This document shows positions 42,648-50,509 of a stretch of 64,000 bases of DNA, one piece after another (position 1 is the first letter of the stretch; each line of letters begins with the position of its first letter). Position numbers and translations under genes: made by a program. The notes under the pieces are model-generated. The model worked only from the letters and a program-made list of their open reading frames with translations. It was not told the origin of the DNA and did no database searches. This stretch comes from Myxococcota bacterium (GTDB lineage: Bacteria > Myxococcota > B64-G9). The stretch covers positions 496,001-560,000 of the forward strand of contig JAKLGA010000001.1 in the NCBI GenBank assembly GCA_022710975.1, read 5' to 3'.

Positions 42648-43300
42648 TTCGGCTCCTCCTCGCGGCACTCGGCCTGGCCGTAGCCGGTCAGCATGGTGCG
42701 CAGGTTGGCCCACCAGGTCGAGCCGGTGGTCGTCATGTACACGTGCAGGATGAGGAAGGCGGCGAACAGCCAGGCGCCCAGCCGGTGCAGCACGGCCACC
42801 ACGGGCATGCCGCCGAACCAGCCCAGCAGCTCGGGCTGGCTGTCTGCGCCCAGCTTCAGCAGGCCGGTCAGGGCCATCAGCGGCAGCAGCACGTTCAGGA
42901 TCAGGAAGTAGGTCACCTTCTGCAGGGGCAGCAGGCGCTTCTCCGGGGTGCGCTCGAAGGGGTGCGGCTCGCCGCGGAAGATGCCCAGCACGTAGTAGCG
43001 GGCGTGGTGCATGCCCAGCGGGAAGATGTCCTTCACCGAGGGGACGTAGCGCCGGATGAGGCCCGAGGCCAGGTTGTAGAACAGCGCCAGGCCCGCGTTC
43101 ACCAGCAGCACCCAGGCGGCCGCGTGGTGCACCGCCACGGCCGAGGCGAAGCCGAGCGGGGCGAAGGCCGCGGGGAAGGCGATGGCGAACCCGGTCAGCA
43201 GCAGCGCCACGGCGCTCAGCGCCTGGAGCCAGTGCCACAGGCGCTCGTACAGGGTGTAGAACCGAACCAGCCCGGGGCTGGAGGCGTTCGCGGATCCCAT
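42644..43300 (-). CDS. Cytochrome b561/thiosulfate-reductase-type membrane subunit
   Basis: 218 residues with four membrane helices. Histidines positioned as heme ligands: YERLWHWLQ in helix 1, AVHHAAAWVLL in helix 2 and FAAFLILHVYM in helix 4. This is the di-heme cytochrome b pattern of thiosulfate reductase, Ni-Fe hydrogenase and formate dehydrogenase subunits. It would pass electrons between the quinone pool and the periplasmic multiheme cytochromes. It starts 3 bp after the seven-heme cytochrome and overlaps the next gene by 4 bp. The C terminus has a Cys in YGQAEC. Confidence 0.88.
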   Translation of the reverse strand: MGSANASSPGLVRFYTLYERLWHWLQALSAVALLLTGFAIAFPAAFAPLGFASAVAVHHAAAWVLLVNAGLALFYNLASGLIRRYVPSVKDIFPLGMHHARYYVLGIFRGEPHPFERTPEKRLLPLQKVTYFLILNVLLPLMALTGLLKLGADSQPELLGWFGGMPVVAVLHRLGAWLFAAFLILHVYMTTTGSTWWANLRTMLTGYGQAECREEEPK

Positions 43301-43303
43301 GCT

Positions 43304-45451
43304 TCACCTCCCGGCGCGGCCGCGCCGGCGCTGGACGAGGATGCGCAGGCCGCCGTGGACCATGACGCCCACGCCGGTGCCGACCACCAGCAGCAGGCCG
43401 AGGACATCCAGCCAGGTGAGCCCCTGGGCGCCGTGCACGTAGGCGCCGCCGGGCCGGGCCGCGGCCTGGTAGGTGACCCGGCCGTCCGCGCCGGCCGAGA
43501 TCCGGCCGGCCAGCTCGGTGCGCGTGTCCCCCACCACCCGCGGCAGCACCCCGCCCGGGGCGTGGTCCGCCAGGGCGAAGGCGCGCGTCACCCGGCCGCC
43601 CGGGGCGTGGCAGGCCGTGCAGTCCCGCAGCGCCCAGCGGGCCGGGGGCACCCCGTGCCCGAGGGTGTAGGGCTGCAGCTCCGCCTGGATGCGGGGCGCC
43701 CGCACGCCGACCGCCTCGAGCCGCGCGGCCACGGCGGCCACCTCGGCGGGGGTGTCCAGGCGCAGCTCGGCCTCGCGGAGCTGCCCGTCGCCGTCCGCGT
43801 CCAGCGCGGCCGTGACCGCGGGGTGGTAGCCCTCGGGGCTGAACAGCGCCCGCTCCAGGTCCAGGAGGCGCACCGGCGCGGGCGGCTCGCCCTGCACCCA
43901 GAACCAGGCGCTGGTCAGGTTGTGGGGCGCGAGCCGGAGCGAGCCCGCCTGGGTCCGGTGGGGCAGCAGCGCCGGCTCGAAACCGGTCACCAGGCTGGCC
44001 GGGTCGTTGACCGGTCCCTCCACCCCGCGGTGGCTCACCCGCGGCTGGCGATCCGGGCCGAGCAGGGTCCAGTCGGTGGACATGCGGGCCGGCGCCAGCA
44101 GTCGCGGCAGGTGGCAGGCCTCGCACGCCAGGCGCTCGAAGTGGGTGCGCTTGAAGGGCAGGAAGTCGTGCACGGCCTGGGCGTCGTGGCAGTCGCGGCA
44201 GTCGCGCATGCTGCCGTCCAGGCGCCGCGCGGCCGTGCCCTGCGAGGTGTGGCCCTTGACCAGCTCGTGATCGGGCCGCCACAGGTAGTCCTCCACGGAG
44301 GTGCGGCGGGCGTCGAAGGCCAGGTGGAGCAGCGGCCGCTCCGGCCCGGCCCGCTTGAGGTCGAAGGCCGGGTTGTTGGGCGCGTGGTGGCAGTCGCTGC
44401 ACTCGAGCAGGCGCTCGGCGTGCACGTCCCAGGGCATGTCCAGCCCGTCCTTGCCGGCCAGGTTCATGCCGCTCAGGCGGGCCCGGGCCGGGGAGTAGAT
44501 GGCGCCGCCGGTCTCGGCCGACCAGTTCTGCAGGGAGTTCTCGAACACCACCGGGTCGCTGCAGCGGCAGGCGCGGCCGTGGCACTGGCGGCAGCTCGCG
44601 CTGCGCGCCCGGCCGAGGCCCAGCCGCTCGGCCCGCACGCTGCCGTCGGGCTCGAAGGCCGCGGCCAGGTAGCGGAAACCCGCCTCGTCGCGCGCGACCA
44701 GGCCGGTGCCCAGCAGGGTGGCGGTCGAGGCCCAGGCGAAGCGCCCCTGCTGGAGCGCCTGGATGCGGGCCGCGTTGTCGGGGGCCGCCGCGTGGCACAG
44801 CATGCAGTTGAGCTCCACGGTGCCCGAGGCCTTCCAGTCCCAGGCGCGCGGCTCGCCGCTGGCGGGATCGAGCACGTGGCTGTCCGGGTCCCAGGCGCCC
44901 CGTGGGCCGCGGGCGTCGAGGAGCTGGCCGTCGATTCTACTGCGCTCGGCCGGGCCGCCGCCCACGTGGCGGGCCCCCAGGCGCTGGATCCACTCGGCCG
45001 TGCCGAGATCCAGGCTGGCCGCGCCGGGCGGCGTGAGCGCGCGGTAGGTGAGGGGGTCCCAGCGCCCGAACAGGCCCGGGCCGGTGTCCCACGGGCGGCC
45101 GCTCTCGGTCCGGCCGGGCTCCGCGAGCTCGTCCAGGCCGGCCTGGGCGTGGTAGTTGTGCGCGGCGATGAAGGCCGTGTCGTGGCAGCCGGCGCAGGAG
45201 CGCATGAACGACACCGGCCGGCCGCTGCGCAGCACGGGTTCGCCCTGGGCGTCGAGGAGCGGCGTGGCCGGGTGGATCTCGTGGCGCGGCTCGCGCGCCG
45301 GCGGGCCGGCGTGCTCGAGGGTGACCGGCGGCGGCGCGGCCTGCGGGGCGGCCGGGTCCGCGCTCACCGAAGGCGCCCCGTCGTCGGCGCGGGCGAGCCC
45401 CGCCAGCCCCAGGCCGGCCAGCGCCACGAGGGCCGCTCGTCGCAGGCTCAT
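43304..45451 (-). CDS. Seven-heme periplasmic c-type cytochrome, C-terminal membrane anchor
   Basis: 715 residues. A signal peptide (cleavage near ARA, residue 22) and seven CxxCH motifs: CAGCH, CMLCH, CRQCH, CSDCH, CRDCH, CEACH and CTACH. A CRC follows the third. The C-terminal 40 residues have one membrane helix and a basic end. Large parts between the hemes lack known domains, so this does not match NapC/NrfB or MtrA closely. It lies between the octaheme cytochrome (overlap 4 bp) and cytochrome b, and so is the probable electron carrier between them. Start chosen at 45451 for the signal peptide and the ATGA-type overlap. Confidence 0.87.
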   Translation of the reverse strand: MSLRRAALVALAGLGLAGLARADDGAPSVSADPAAPQAAPPPVTLEHAGPPAREPRHEIHPATPLLDAQGEPVLRSGRPVSFMRSCAGCHDTAFIAAHNYHAQAGLDELAEPGRTESGRPWDTGPGLFGRWDPLTYRALTPPGAASLDLGTAEWIQRLGARHVGGGPAERSRIDGQLLDARGPRGAWDPDSHVLDPASGEPRAWDWKASGTVELNCMLCHAAAPDNAARIQALQQGRFAWASTATLLGTGLVARDEAGFRYLAAAFEPDGSVRAERLGLGRARSASCRQCHGRACRCSDPVVFENSLQNWSAETGGAIYSPARARLSGMNLAGKDGLDMPWDVHAERLLECSDCHHAPNNPAFDLKRAGPERPLLHLAFDARRTSVEDYLWRPDHELVKGHTSQGTAARRLDGSMRDCRDCHDAQAVHDFLPFKRTHFERLACEACHLPRLLAPARMSTDWTLLGPDRQPRVSHRGVEGPVNDPASLVTGFEPALLPHRTQAGSLRLAPHNLTSAWFWVQGEPPAPVRLLDLERALFSPEGYHPAVTAALDADGDGQLREAELRLDTPAEVAAVAARLEAVGVRAPRIQAELQPYTLGHGVPPARWALRDCTACHAPGGRVTRAFALADHAPGGVLPRVVGDTRTELAGRISAGADGRVTYQAAARPGGAYVHGAQGLTWLDVLGLLLVVGTGVGVMVHGGLRILVQRRRGRAGR

Positions 45452-46908
45452 GGCTCCACCCCCTGCGGGCCGGCCACCAGCCGGCGCATGACGCGACCGC
45501 CCATGCGGGCCGGGTCGCCCGGGTAGCCGAGCGCCCGCCAGTCCATGCGCCCGCCCTCCGTGTGGCAGTCGGTGCACTGCAGGCTGCGCCCCTTGGGCGC
45601 CACCATGTGGTTCAGGTTCCAGTGCATGTCGGTCTCGGCGAAGGCGAACTTGCCGCTGAAGGGCAGGCCGGCCGCCTGGGCGCCGAGCGCCAGGGCCTGG
45701 CCCCAGTCGAAGGTGGTCCAGTAGCCGTCCTGCCCGACCGTCTTGGGCACCAGCAGGACGCGGTGCTCGACGTCGTAGGGTTGCTTACCCCGGTGGATCT
45801 TGAAGGGCCAGATGAGCGCGCGCGGATCGTGGATGTCGCCCTGGGGCTTGTTGATGTGCACCACCGCGGTCGGGTCGATCGGGTCGCCCTTCAGGTAGCG
45901 GGCCACGTCGCCGTTGAACCACCCGTACTCGGGCACCAGGCCGGTCTGGTAGACGAAGGAGCCCTTGATCTTCATGTAGTGGTGCGGATCGGCCTGGGGC
46001 ACGTCCGCCCCGGCGGTCGACCAGTCCCAGACCACCTTGGTCGGCAGGGAGCGCGCCACCTCGGGCAGGTGGCAGGTCTGGCAGGCCACCGCCGACAGGT
46101 GGTCGTTCAGCCGCGTGCTGGCGTGCGGGCGGGCGGCGTGGCAGGCGGTGCAGCCGAACTGGTTCGTGTCGGTCGCGCTGACCGAGATCATGCGGCCGCG
46201 GATGCGGTGGTGCTCGGTGCGGTGGCACTCGGTGCAGGCGAAGTCCTCCCGGCCCATGTGCACGTCCACCCGCTCCACGGGCCTGGCCAGCGAGCCGTCG
46301 AGGTCGCCGTGCTTGACCGCGTCGCCGCCGCCGCCGCTGAAGTGGCAGGCGCCGCAGTTGTCGCGGCCGGGGCGGCCGACGCTCCTGGCCGCGGCCAGCA
46401 GATCCACCCCCTCGGCCGGCAGGCCGGAGGCGCCCTTGGAGTAGGTGCCCGAGCGATCGTGGCACACCAGGCAGTCGACCAGCTCGGCCCGCGAGAAGTC
46501 GAAGCTCGCGTCCCGCCAGCCGTAGCCCGCGTGGCAGATCGTGCACCTCGGCCAGTTGCCCTCGATGCTGATGCAGAAGTTGTTGATCAGGTTGCGCTTG
46601 CCGATGCGCACCGGCTCCTGGTGCCCAGGGACCACCTCCGGGTCGCCCAGCCACAACCAGTGCGAGGTCTGCATGAGCTCCTCGGCCGCCCGCGGGTGGC
46701 ACTCCAGGCAGGCCCGGGTGACCGCGGGGCCGTCCGCGAAGCGCTTGCCCTCGAACAGGCCGGAGTGGTCCGTGGGGGTCAGCCGGGGGCGCAGGTGCTC
46801 CCGGGGCCGGTCCGCCTCGGCCCGCGCCGGGACGAGCGTCCAGGCCAGGGCGCCCACCAGGGCCAGGGCCAGGACCGCCGCCGCCCAGCCCGCGCGCCGC
46901 GCGCTCAT
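45448..46908 (-). CDS. Octaheme tetrathionate-reductase-family cytochrome (OTR-like)
   Basis: 486 residues. A signal peptide (about 1-30) and eight CxxCH motifs: CLECH, CTICH, CLVCH, CGACH, CTECH, CTACH, CQTCH and CTDCH. Their spacing and the surrounding sequence (NLINNFCISIEGNWPRCTIC, then GMSVSATDTNQFGC-like) match the Shewanella octaheme tetrathionate reductase family. That family reduces tetrathionate in vitro and also nitrite and hydroxylamine. The long heme-free segment between hemes 7 and 8 (GDVARYLKGDP, FDWGQALALGAQ) is conserved in the family. Placed right after the repressor gene (ATGA overlap). The physiological substrate is likely an oxidised sulfur compound in view of the neighbours, which is inference. 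Confidence 0.9.
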   Translation of the reverse strand: MSARRAGWAAAVLALALVGALAWTLVPARAEADRPREHLRPRLTPTDHSGLFEGKRFADGPAVTRACLECHPRAAEELMQTSHWLWLGDPEVVPGHQEPVRIGKRNLINNFCISIEGNWPRCTICHAGYGWRDASFDFSRAELVDCLVCHDRSGTYSKGASGLPAEGVDLLAAARSVGRPGRDNCGACHFSGGGGDAVKHGDLDGSLARPVERVDVHMGREDFACTECHRTEHHRIRGRMISVSATDTNQFGCTACHAARPHASTRLNDHLSAVACQTCHLPEVARSLPTKVVWDWSTAGADVPQADPHHYMKIKGSFVYQTGLVPEYGWFNGDVARYLKGDPIDPTAVVHINKPQGDIHDPRALIWPFKIHRGKQPYDVEHRVLLVPKTVGQDGYWTTFDWGQALALGAQAAGLPFSGKFAFAETDMHWNLNHMVAPKGRSLQCTDCHTEGGRMDWRALGYPGDPARMGGRVMRRLVAGPQGVEP

Positions 46909-47282
46909 GACCGCCCCCCCCCCCGCCGCTCGCGGACGCAGCCCTCCAGGCAGAGGATCACCCGGCGCAGGCGCACCTCGGCCAGGTGGTAGCGGGCGTG
47001 GCCGTTGGAGCGGTTCGCCTTGACCAGCTCGCGCATGCGCAGCAGCCGCAGCTGCTGGGAGACGATGGCCTGCGGCGCCCCCAGGCGCGCGGCCAGGGCG
47101 CCCACCTGCTGCTCGCCTTCGCACAGGATGGCCACGATGCGCAGGCGCAGCGGGTGGGCGATGGCCTTGAGCAGCTCGGCGCCCAGGTCGCAGCCGTCCG
47201 GATCGTCCCGCAGGCCGGCCCCGGCCTGGGCGTCGTCGGGCTCGGCGCCGGGCGCGGGGGAGGGGGTGTGGCGTGGGGTCAT
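46905..47282 (-). CDS. ArsR-family redox or sulfur-responsive repressor
   Basis: 125 residues with the ArsR winged-helix pattern: LLKAIAHPLRLRIVAIL, LAARLG, AIVSQQLRLLRMRELV and a beta wing NGHARYHL. Four Cys: 31, 54 (ILCEGE), 111 and 115 (ILCLEGC). A Cys in the second helix and another in the last helix occur in BigR/SqrR persulfide-sensing repressors, though by my alignment from memory Cys54 is one helical turn away from theirs. An arsenic-type CVC site is absent. The 3' end has an 11-G tract on the coding strand followed by an ATGA overlap with the octaheme gene. The palindrome at 47296-47319 is its likely operator. Confidence 0.85.
   Translation of the reverse strand: MTPRHTPSPAPGAEPDDAQAGAGLRDDPDGCDLGAELLKAIAHPLRLRIVAILCEGEQQVGALAARLGAPQAIVSQQLRLLRMRELVKANRSNGHARYHLAEVRLRRVILCLEGCVRERRGGGRS
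46914..46924 (-). repeat. Homopolymer tract, 11 G on the arsR coding strand
   Basis: Codes for part of the C-terminal Arg-Gly-Gly-Gly-Arg segment of the repressor, 5 bases before the stop/start overlap. Such runs are prone to slippage in replication and in sequencing. Confidence 0.75.
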
Positions 47283-47295
47283 GCGGCTCCTCCAT

Positions 47296-47319
47296 GAATA
47301 TAGCGATATCTATATATTC
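47296..47319. promoter_or_regulatory. 24-bp palindromic operator of the sulfur operon
   Basis: GAATATA (47296-47302) and TATATTC (47313-47319) are a perfect inverted repeat with the same centre as GATATC (47305-47310). Ten of 12 base pairs are matched. It lies 14 bp before the repressor start, is AT-rich in a very GC-rich genome, and overlaps the -10. Confidence 0.75.
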
Positions 47320-47340
47320 CGCCATCGGCCGGGTTGTCAA
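47311..47340 (-). promoter_or_regulatory. Promoter of arsR and the sulfur operon
   Basis: Minus strand TTGACA (47340-47335), 18 bp, TATATA (47316-47311). Start predicted near 47304. The leader has GGAGGAG before the ATG at 47282. The -10 is inside the palindrome, so repressor binding should block RNA polymerase. Confidence 0.7.
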
Positions 47341-47375
47341 GGCCGGTCTCGGGCACCGGCGGCCCGAACTCGGGG

Positions 47376-47403
47376 TTGCTTCCGGTCCGCCGCGGCGTAG
47401 TAT
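47376..47403 (+). promoter_or_regulatory. Promoter of the first HAD hydrolase, probably leaderless
   Basis: TTGCTT (47376-47381), 16 bp, TAGTAT (47398-47403); the ATG at 47411 is 7 nt beyond. No Shine-Dalgarno sequence. Confidence 0.45.
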
Positions 47404-47410
47404 CTAGCGG

Positions 47411-48172
47411 ATGGTAGGCCTGTGGCTTTTCGACATCGACGGGACCCTGATGCTCTCGGGCGGCGCCGGGCTGCGCGCCCTGGAGCGCGCCTTCCTCGAG
47501 CTGTACGACCTGCCGGACGCCATGCGCGGGGTGGAGTGCGACGGCATGACCGATCCCGCCATCGTGCGCAAGGTGCTGCAGCCCCGCGGCCTGGACACGG
47601 ACACCAACATCGGCCGCACCCTGGAGGCCTACCTCGCGCATCTGGACCGGACCCTGGCCGAGGTGCGGGACGGGGTGCGCGTGCTGCCGGGCGTGCGCGA
47701 CTGCCTGCGCTTCCTGGCGGCCCGGCCCGAGGTGTGCCTGGGGCTGGCCACCGGGAACGTCGAGCCCGGGGCCCGGCTCAAGCTGGAGGCCGTCGGGCTG
47801 CTCCCGCACTTCCCCTTCGGCGGCTTCGGCTCGGACGCCGAGCCGCGCGCGGAGCTGGTCAAGCTGGCCATGCTGCGGGGCCGGCTCCGCACCCGGCAGC
47901 CGGCCGCCCCGGCCGTGGTGCTCGGCGACACGCCGCGGGACGTGCTCGCGGCCCACGCCGCGGGCGCCCTGGCCGTGGGGGTGGCCGCCGCGGGCTACCC
48001 GGCCGCGGCGCTCGTGCAGGCCGGCGCCGACCTGGTGCTGGACTCCCTGGCCCTGCCGGAGCTCTGGTACCCGCGCGTGGCCGAGCTGCTGGCCGCCCGC
48101 CAGGCGCTCGGCGCGGCAGGCAACCCGGACCCGGCGCCCGCGCATTCTCCCGGCTGCGTGCGTCCAGGCTGA
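47411..48172 (+). CDS. HAD-superfamily hydrolase (phosphoglycolate phosphatase-like)
   Basis: 253 residues. HAD motifs: FDIDGTL (nucleophile Asp and general acid Asp, about residues 8-10), LATGNVE (motif II), a Lys in RAELVKLAM (motif III) and VVLGDTPRDV (motif IV). The helical cap between about residues 20 and 85 is of the C1 type seen in Gph/PGMB-like phosphatases. Substrate unknown. It lies divergently from the sulfur operon with 128 bp between start codons. The last 20 residues are a Pro-rich tail. It ends 34 bp before the interrupted L,D-transpeptidase gene on the opposite strand. Confidence 0.87.
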   Translation: MVGLWLFDIDGTLMLSGGAGLRALERAFLELYDLPDAMRGVECDGMTDPAIVRKVLQPRGLDTDTNIGRTLEAYLAHLDRTLAEVRDGVRVLPGVRDCLRFLAARPEVCLGLATGNVEPGARLKLEAVGLLPHFPFGGFGSDAEPRAELVKLAMLRGRLRTRQPAAPAVVLGDTPRDVLAAHAAGALAVGVAAAGYPAAALVQAGADLVLDSLALPELWYPRVAELLAARQALGAAGNPDPAPAHSPGCVRPG

Positions 48173-48206
48173 GCACCTCCAGGCCGCGGAGCACTGGGCG
48201 CCCTGC

Positions 48207-49424
48207 TCACTCCAGCCCGACCTCGCCGGCCCGGCCGCGGACGGCCAGCCACGCCAGGGCGTCCCCGGGCGCCTGCTCGGCGTAGGTGTGCACCCGGAAG
48301 CGGAGCCCGCTGCGCAGGTAGCCCTTGGACAGGGCCTCGTCCAGATCGAGGGGGCGCATGTGCTCGCAGCCGTGGGACTCGAGCAGGGGGACCGCCTGGC
48401 CGTAGCGCCGCTCGCCCGGCGCGGTGGGGTGGATCAGGTGCCCGGCGATGCGCCCCTGACGGTCCTGCAGGTAGATGCCGCGGTGGCCGAAGTCGGACAG
48501 CTCGTAGCGGGCGGGCAGCTCGCCCCGCACCAGGAAGTCCTCGCGGACGAAGCGCTACGACTCGGGCATGCGGGCGAAGACGCTACGCGGACCGGTGGCC
48601 GCCCGCCACTCGTCGCCCCCGGGCAGGCGAAACTCGATCTGGCCCTCCCGCTCGCGCAGCTCGGCCCCGAAGGGGATCTGGGAGTACTTCCAGCTCGAGG
48701 TCACGTGGGGGCCGCTCCCGGCCAGCGTGAAGGTGCCCGCCGGGGTGGGGGCCCAGGAGAAGTGCGGGTCCACCCAGCTCCGCCCGTCCGGGCGGCCCTC
48801 GGCGGGTCCGCCGCGCATGGGGTAGACGTCCACCACCTGCCCGCGCTGGCGCACCACCAACAGCCGGGCCTGGTCGCCGGGGTAGAAGTCGAGCTGGACC
48901 CCGGACGGCGGGGCCGAGGGGCGGTCCAGGTCGAGCAGCGGGGCCTGGCTCTCGGTCAGCAGGTGGTTCAGCCGCAGCAGGGTGGTGGTGTCCAGCGTCC
49001 CGCTCGGCGGGGTGTGCACGGACTCCTGCAGCGCCCGCACCGCGGCCTGGCAGCCCGCGTCGTAGCGCGTGCCCGGCCCCGGGTCCAGCCGGCGGTCGCC
49101 GAGCAGCTCGGCCGCCGCGCCCAGGGCCGCGCGCAGCCGGGCCACCTCGAGCCCGCGCGCGCCGGGCCGCAGCAGCACCCGGCTGGTGTCCTCGAGCTCC
49201 GGGACCCGCCCCTGGATGTAGGCCTTGAGGACCTCGAAGGCCTCGGGGCTCACGCGCGCGGCGCAGCGCCGCACCAGGTCGGTCACCCGACCCCGCGGGT
49301 CCAGCAGGTGGGCCGAGGCGTCCGCGCCCTCGGCCAGCTGCAGCGCGTCCTCCCGGTCCACGCGGCAGTCGGCGGCCAGCTCCTCCTCGCGGCGGTCGAA
49401 CACGCTCACGCCCAGATCTCCCAT
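48207..49424 (-). pseudogene. L,D-transpeptidase gene interrupted by one in-frame TAG
   Basis: The reading frame starts at the ATG at 49424 (GAGGAGG upstream), runs 289 codons to TAG at 48557-48555, and continues in the same frame from RFVREDFL to a stop at 48207. Read through, it is a 405-codon protein with a peptidoglycan-binding-like region (about 110-180) and a YkuD domain that spans the TAG: LDFYPGDQARLLVV before it, GHRGIYLQDRQG after it, and the catalytic SHGC near the end. Each half is incomplete, so either the gene is inactivated, the TAG is a sequencing error, or it is read through. TAG ends at least five other genes here, so reassignment is unlikely. Confidence 0.8.
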
Positions 49425-49686
49425 GCGCCCCTCCTCGTTGGCGGCCGCGAGCGGCCGCGCAGTGCGTCCACCGGCGGAGCTAGCAACCGGCGGGCCAGCG
49501 TCCTCGCGCGGGCCCGGGGGCACGATTCTCCGGGAGTTTTCCCGGCCGGCCGCCCTGCCGGTGCGCGCAGGAGCCGGTCGGCGTGTCCGGATTCCGGGCA
49601 CCCCCCCGGCACCCCCGGCTGTCGCCGCCCTCGTCCCGCTGGCGCCGTCCTCGCGTTTCGCGGTACAGCTTCGGTCAGGAGGAGGC

Positions 49687-50424
49687 ATGGCGCTCAGGGC
49701 GGTGCTGTTCGACTTCGGCGACACCCTGCTATCCACCCGGCTGGACTGGCCGCGGGTGCTGCAGCAGAACGCCGACAGCCTGGTCGAGGCGCTGCGGCCC
49801 CTGCTGCCGGGCCTGGACTTCCCCCGCCTGCAGCGGGACTTCCTGGCGGTGCGCGGGGAGGGCAAGCGCCGGGCCGCCCGGAAGCACGTGGAGACCCCGG
49901 CCACGCTGAGCCTGGAGCGCGCGCTCGGGCTGCAGGGCGTGCGCGATCCGTCGCCCGGGCTGCTCCAGGCAGGGGTGGACGCCTTCTTCGCCCCGGAGGA
50001 GGCCGCCTACTCGATCCTGACCGGCGTGCCCGAGGCCCTGGCCAGGCTGCGCGCGCTGGGGCTCCGGCTCGGGGTCGTGTCCAACGCCACCTGCGGCCAG
50101 CTCATCCGCCGGGCCCTCGCGCGGCGCGGGCTGCTGTACGCCTTCGAGCTGGTGGTGGTCTCCGCCGAGGAGGGCATGTGCAAGCCCGAGCCCGAGCTCA
50201 TGCTCCGGGCGCTCGCGCGGCTCGGGGTCGCGCCCGGGGCGGCGGCCATGGTCGGCGATCGGCTGGAGACGGACGTGCTGGGCGCCGGGCGGGCCGGGCT
50301 GCGCTCGGTGCTGGCGGACTTCTTCGGCGACGGCGCCCAGCCCGTGGCGCCGGCGCCCGTCCCGGACGCCATCGTGCGCCATCCCGAGGCCCTGGTGCCG
50401 CTGTGCAGGTCGTGGATGCGCTGA
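49687..50424 (+). CDS. HAD-superfamily hydrolase
   Basis: 245 residues. Motif I FDFGDTLL (about 8-15), motif II VVSNATCG, motif III Lys in GMCKPEPEL and motif IV MVGDRLETDVLGA are all intact. The cap region (about 20-90) is helical with KRRAARKHVE. It is of the general GPH/DehII-like group; substrate unknown. Start ATG has GGAGG 5 nt upstream. A perfect 10-bp hairpin with a T-rich tail lies downstream. It is the second HAD gene in 2.3 kb but not closely similar to the first. Confidence 0.87.
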   Translation: MALRAVLFDFGDTLLSTRLDWPRVLQQNADSLVEALRPLLPGLDFPRLQRDFLAVRGEGKRRAARKHVETPATLSLERALGLQGVRDPSPGLLQAGVDAFFAPEEAAYSILTGVPEALARLRALGLRLGVVSNATCGQLIRRALARRGLLYAFELVVVSAEEGMCKPEPELMLRALARLGVAPGAAAMVGDRLETDVLGAGRAGLRSVLADFFGDGAQPVAPAPVPDAIVRHPEALVPLCRSWMR

Positions 50425-50455
50425 GCTCGCGGAGCGCGGGGTTTCAGAAACGCGC

Positions 50456-50493
50456 CCCTGTGCGCTGGGAGCGCACAGGGACTGGGTTTTGTT
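50456..50493 (+). terminator. Intrinsic-type terminator after the second HAD gene
   Basis: CCCTGTGCGC (50456-50465), TGGGA loop, GCGCACAGGG (50471-50480), a perfect 10-bp stem followed by ACTGGGTTTTGTT. A second small hairpin (50495-50508) lies beside the convergent gene's stop. Confidence 0.6.
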
Positions 50494-50509
50494 CGCGCCT
50501 GAAGGCGCT

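Noticed and set aside
46905-47282. Arsenic-responsive ArsR
   Set aside because: The CVC metal motif is absent and no arsenic-resistance gene is linked; the neighbours concern sulfur compounds and cytochromes.
48551-48560. TAG as pyrrolysine or another reassigned codon in the L,D-transpeptidase gene
   Set aside because: TAG ends at least five other genes in the window, and L,D-transpeptidases have no known need for pyrrolysine.
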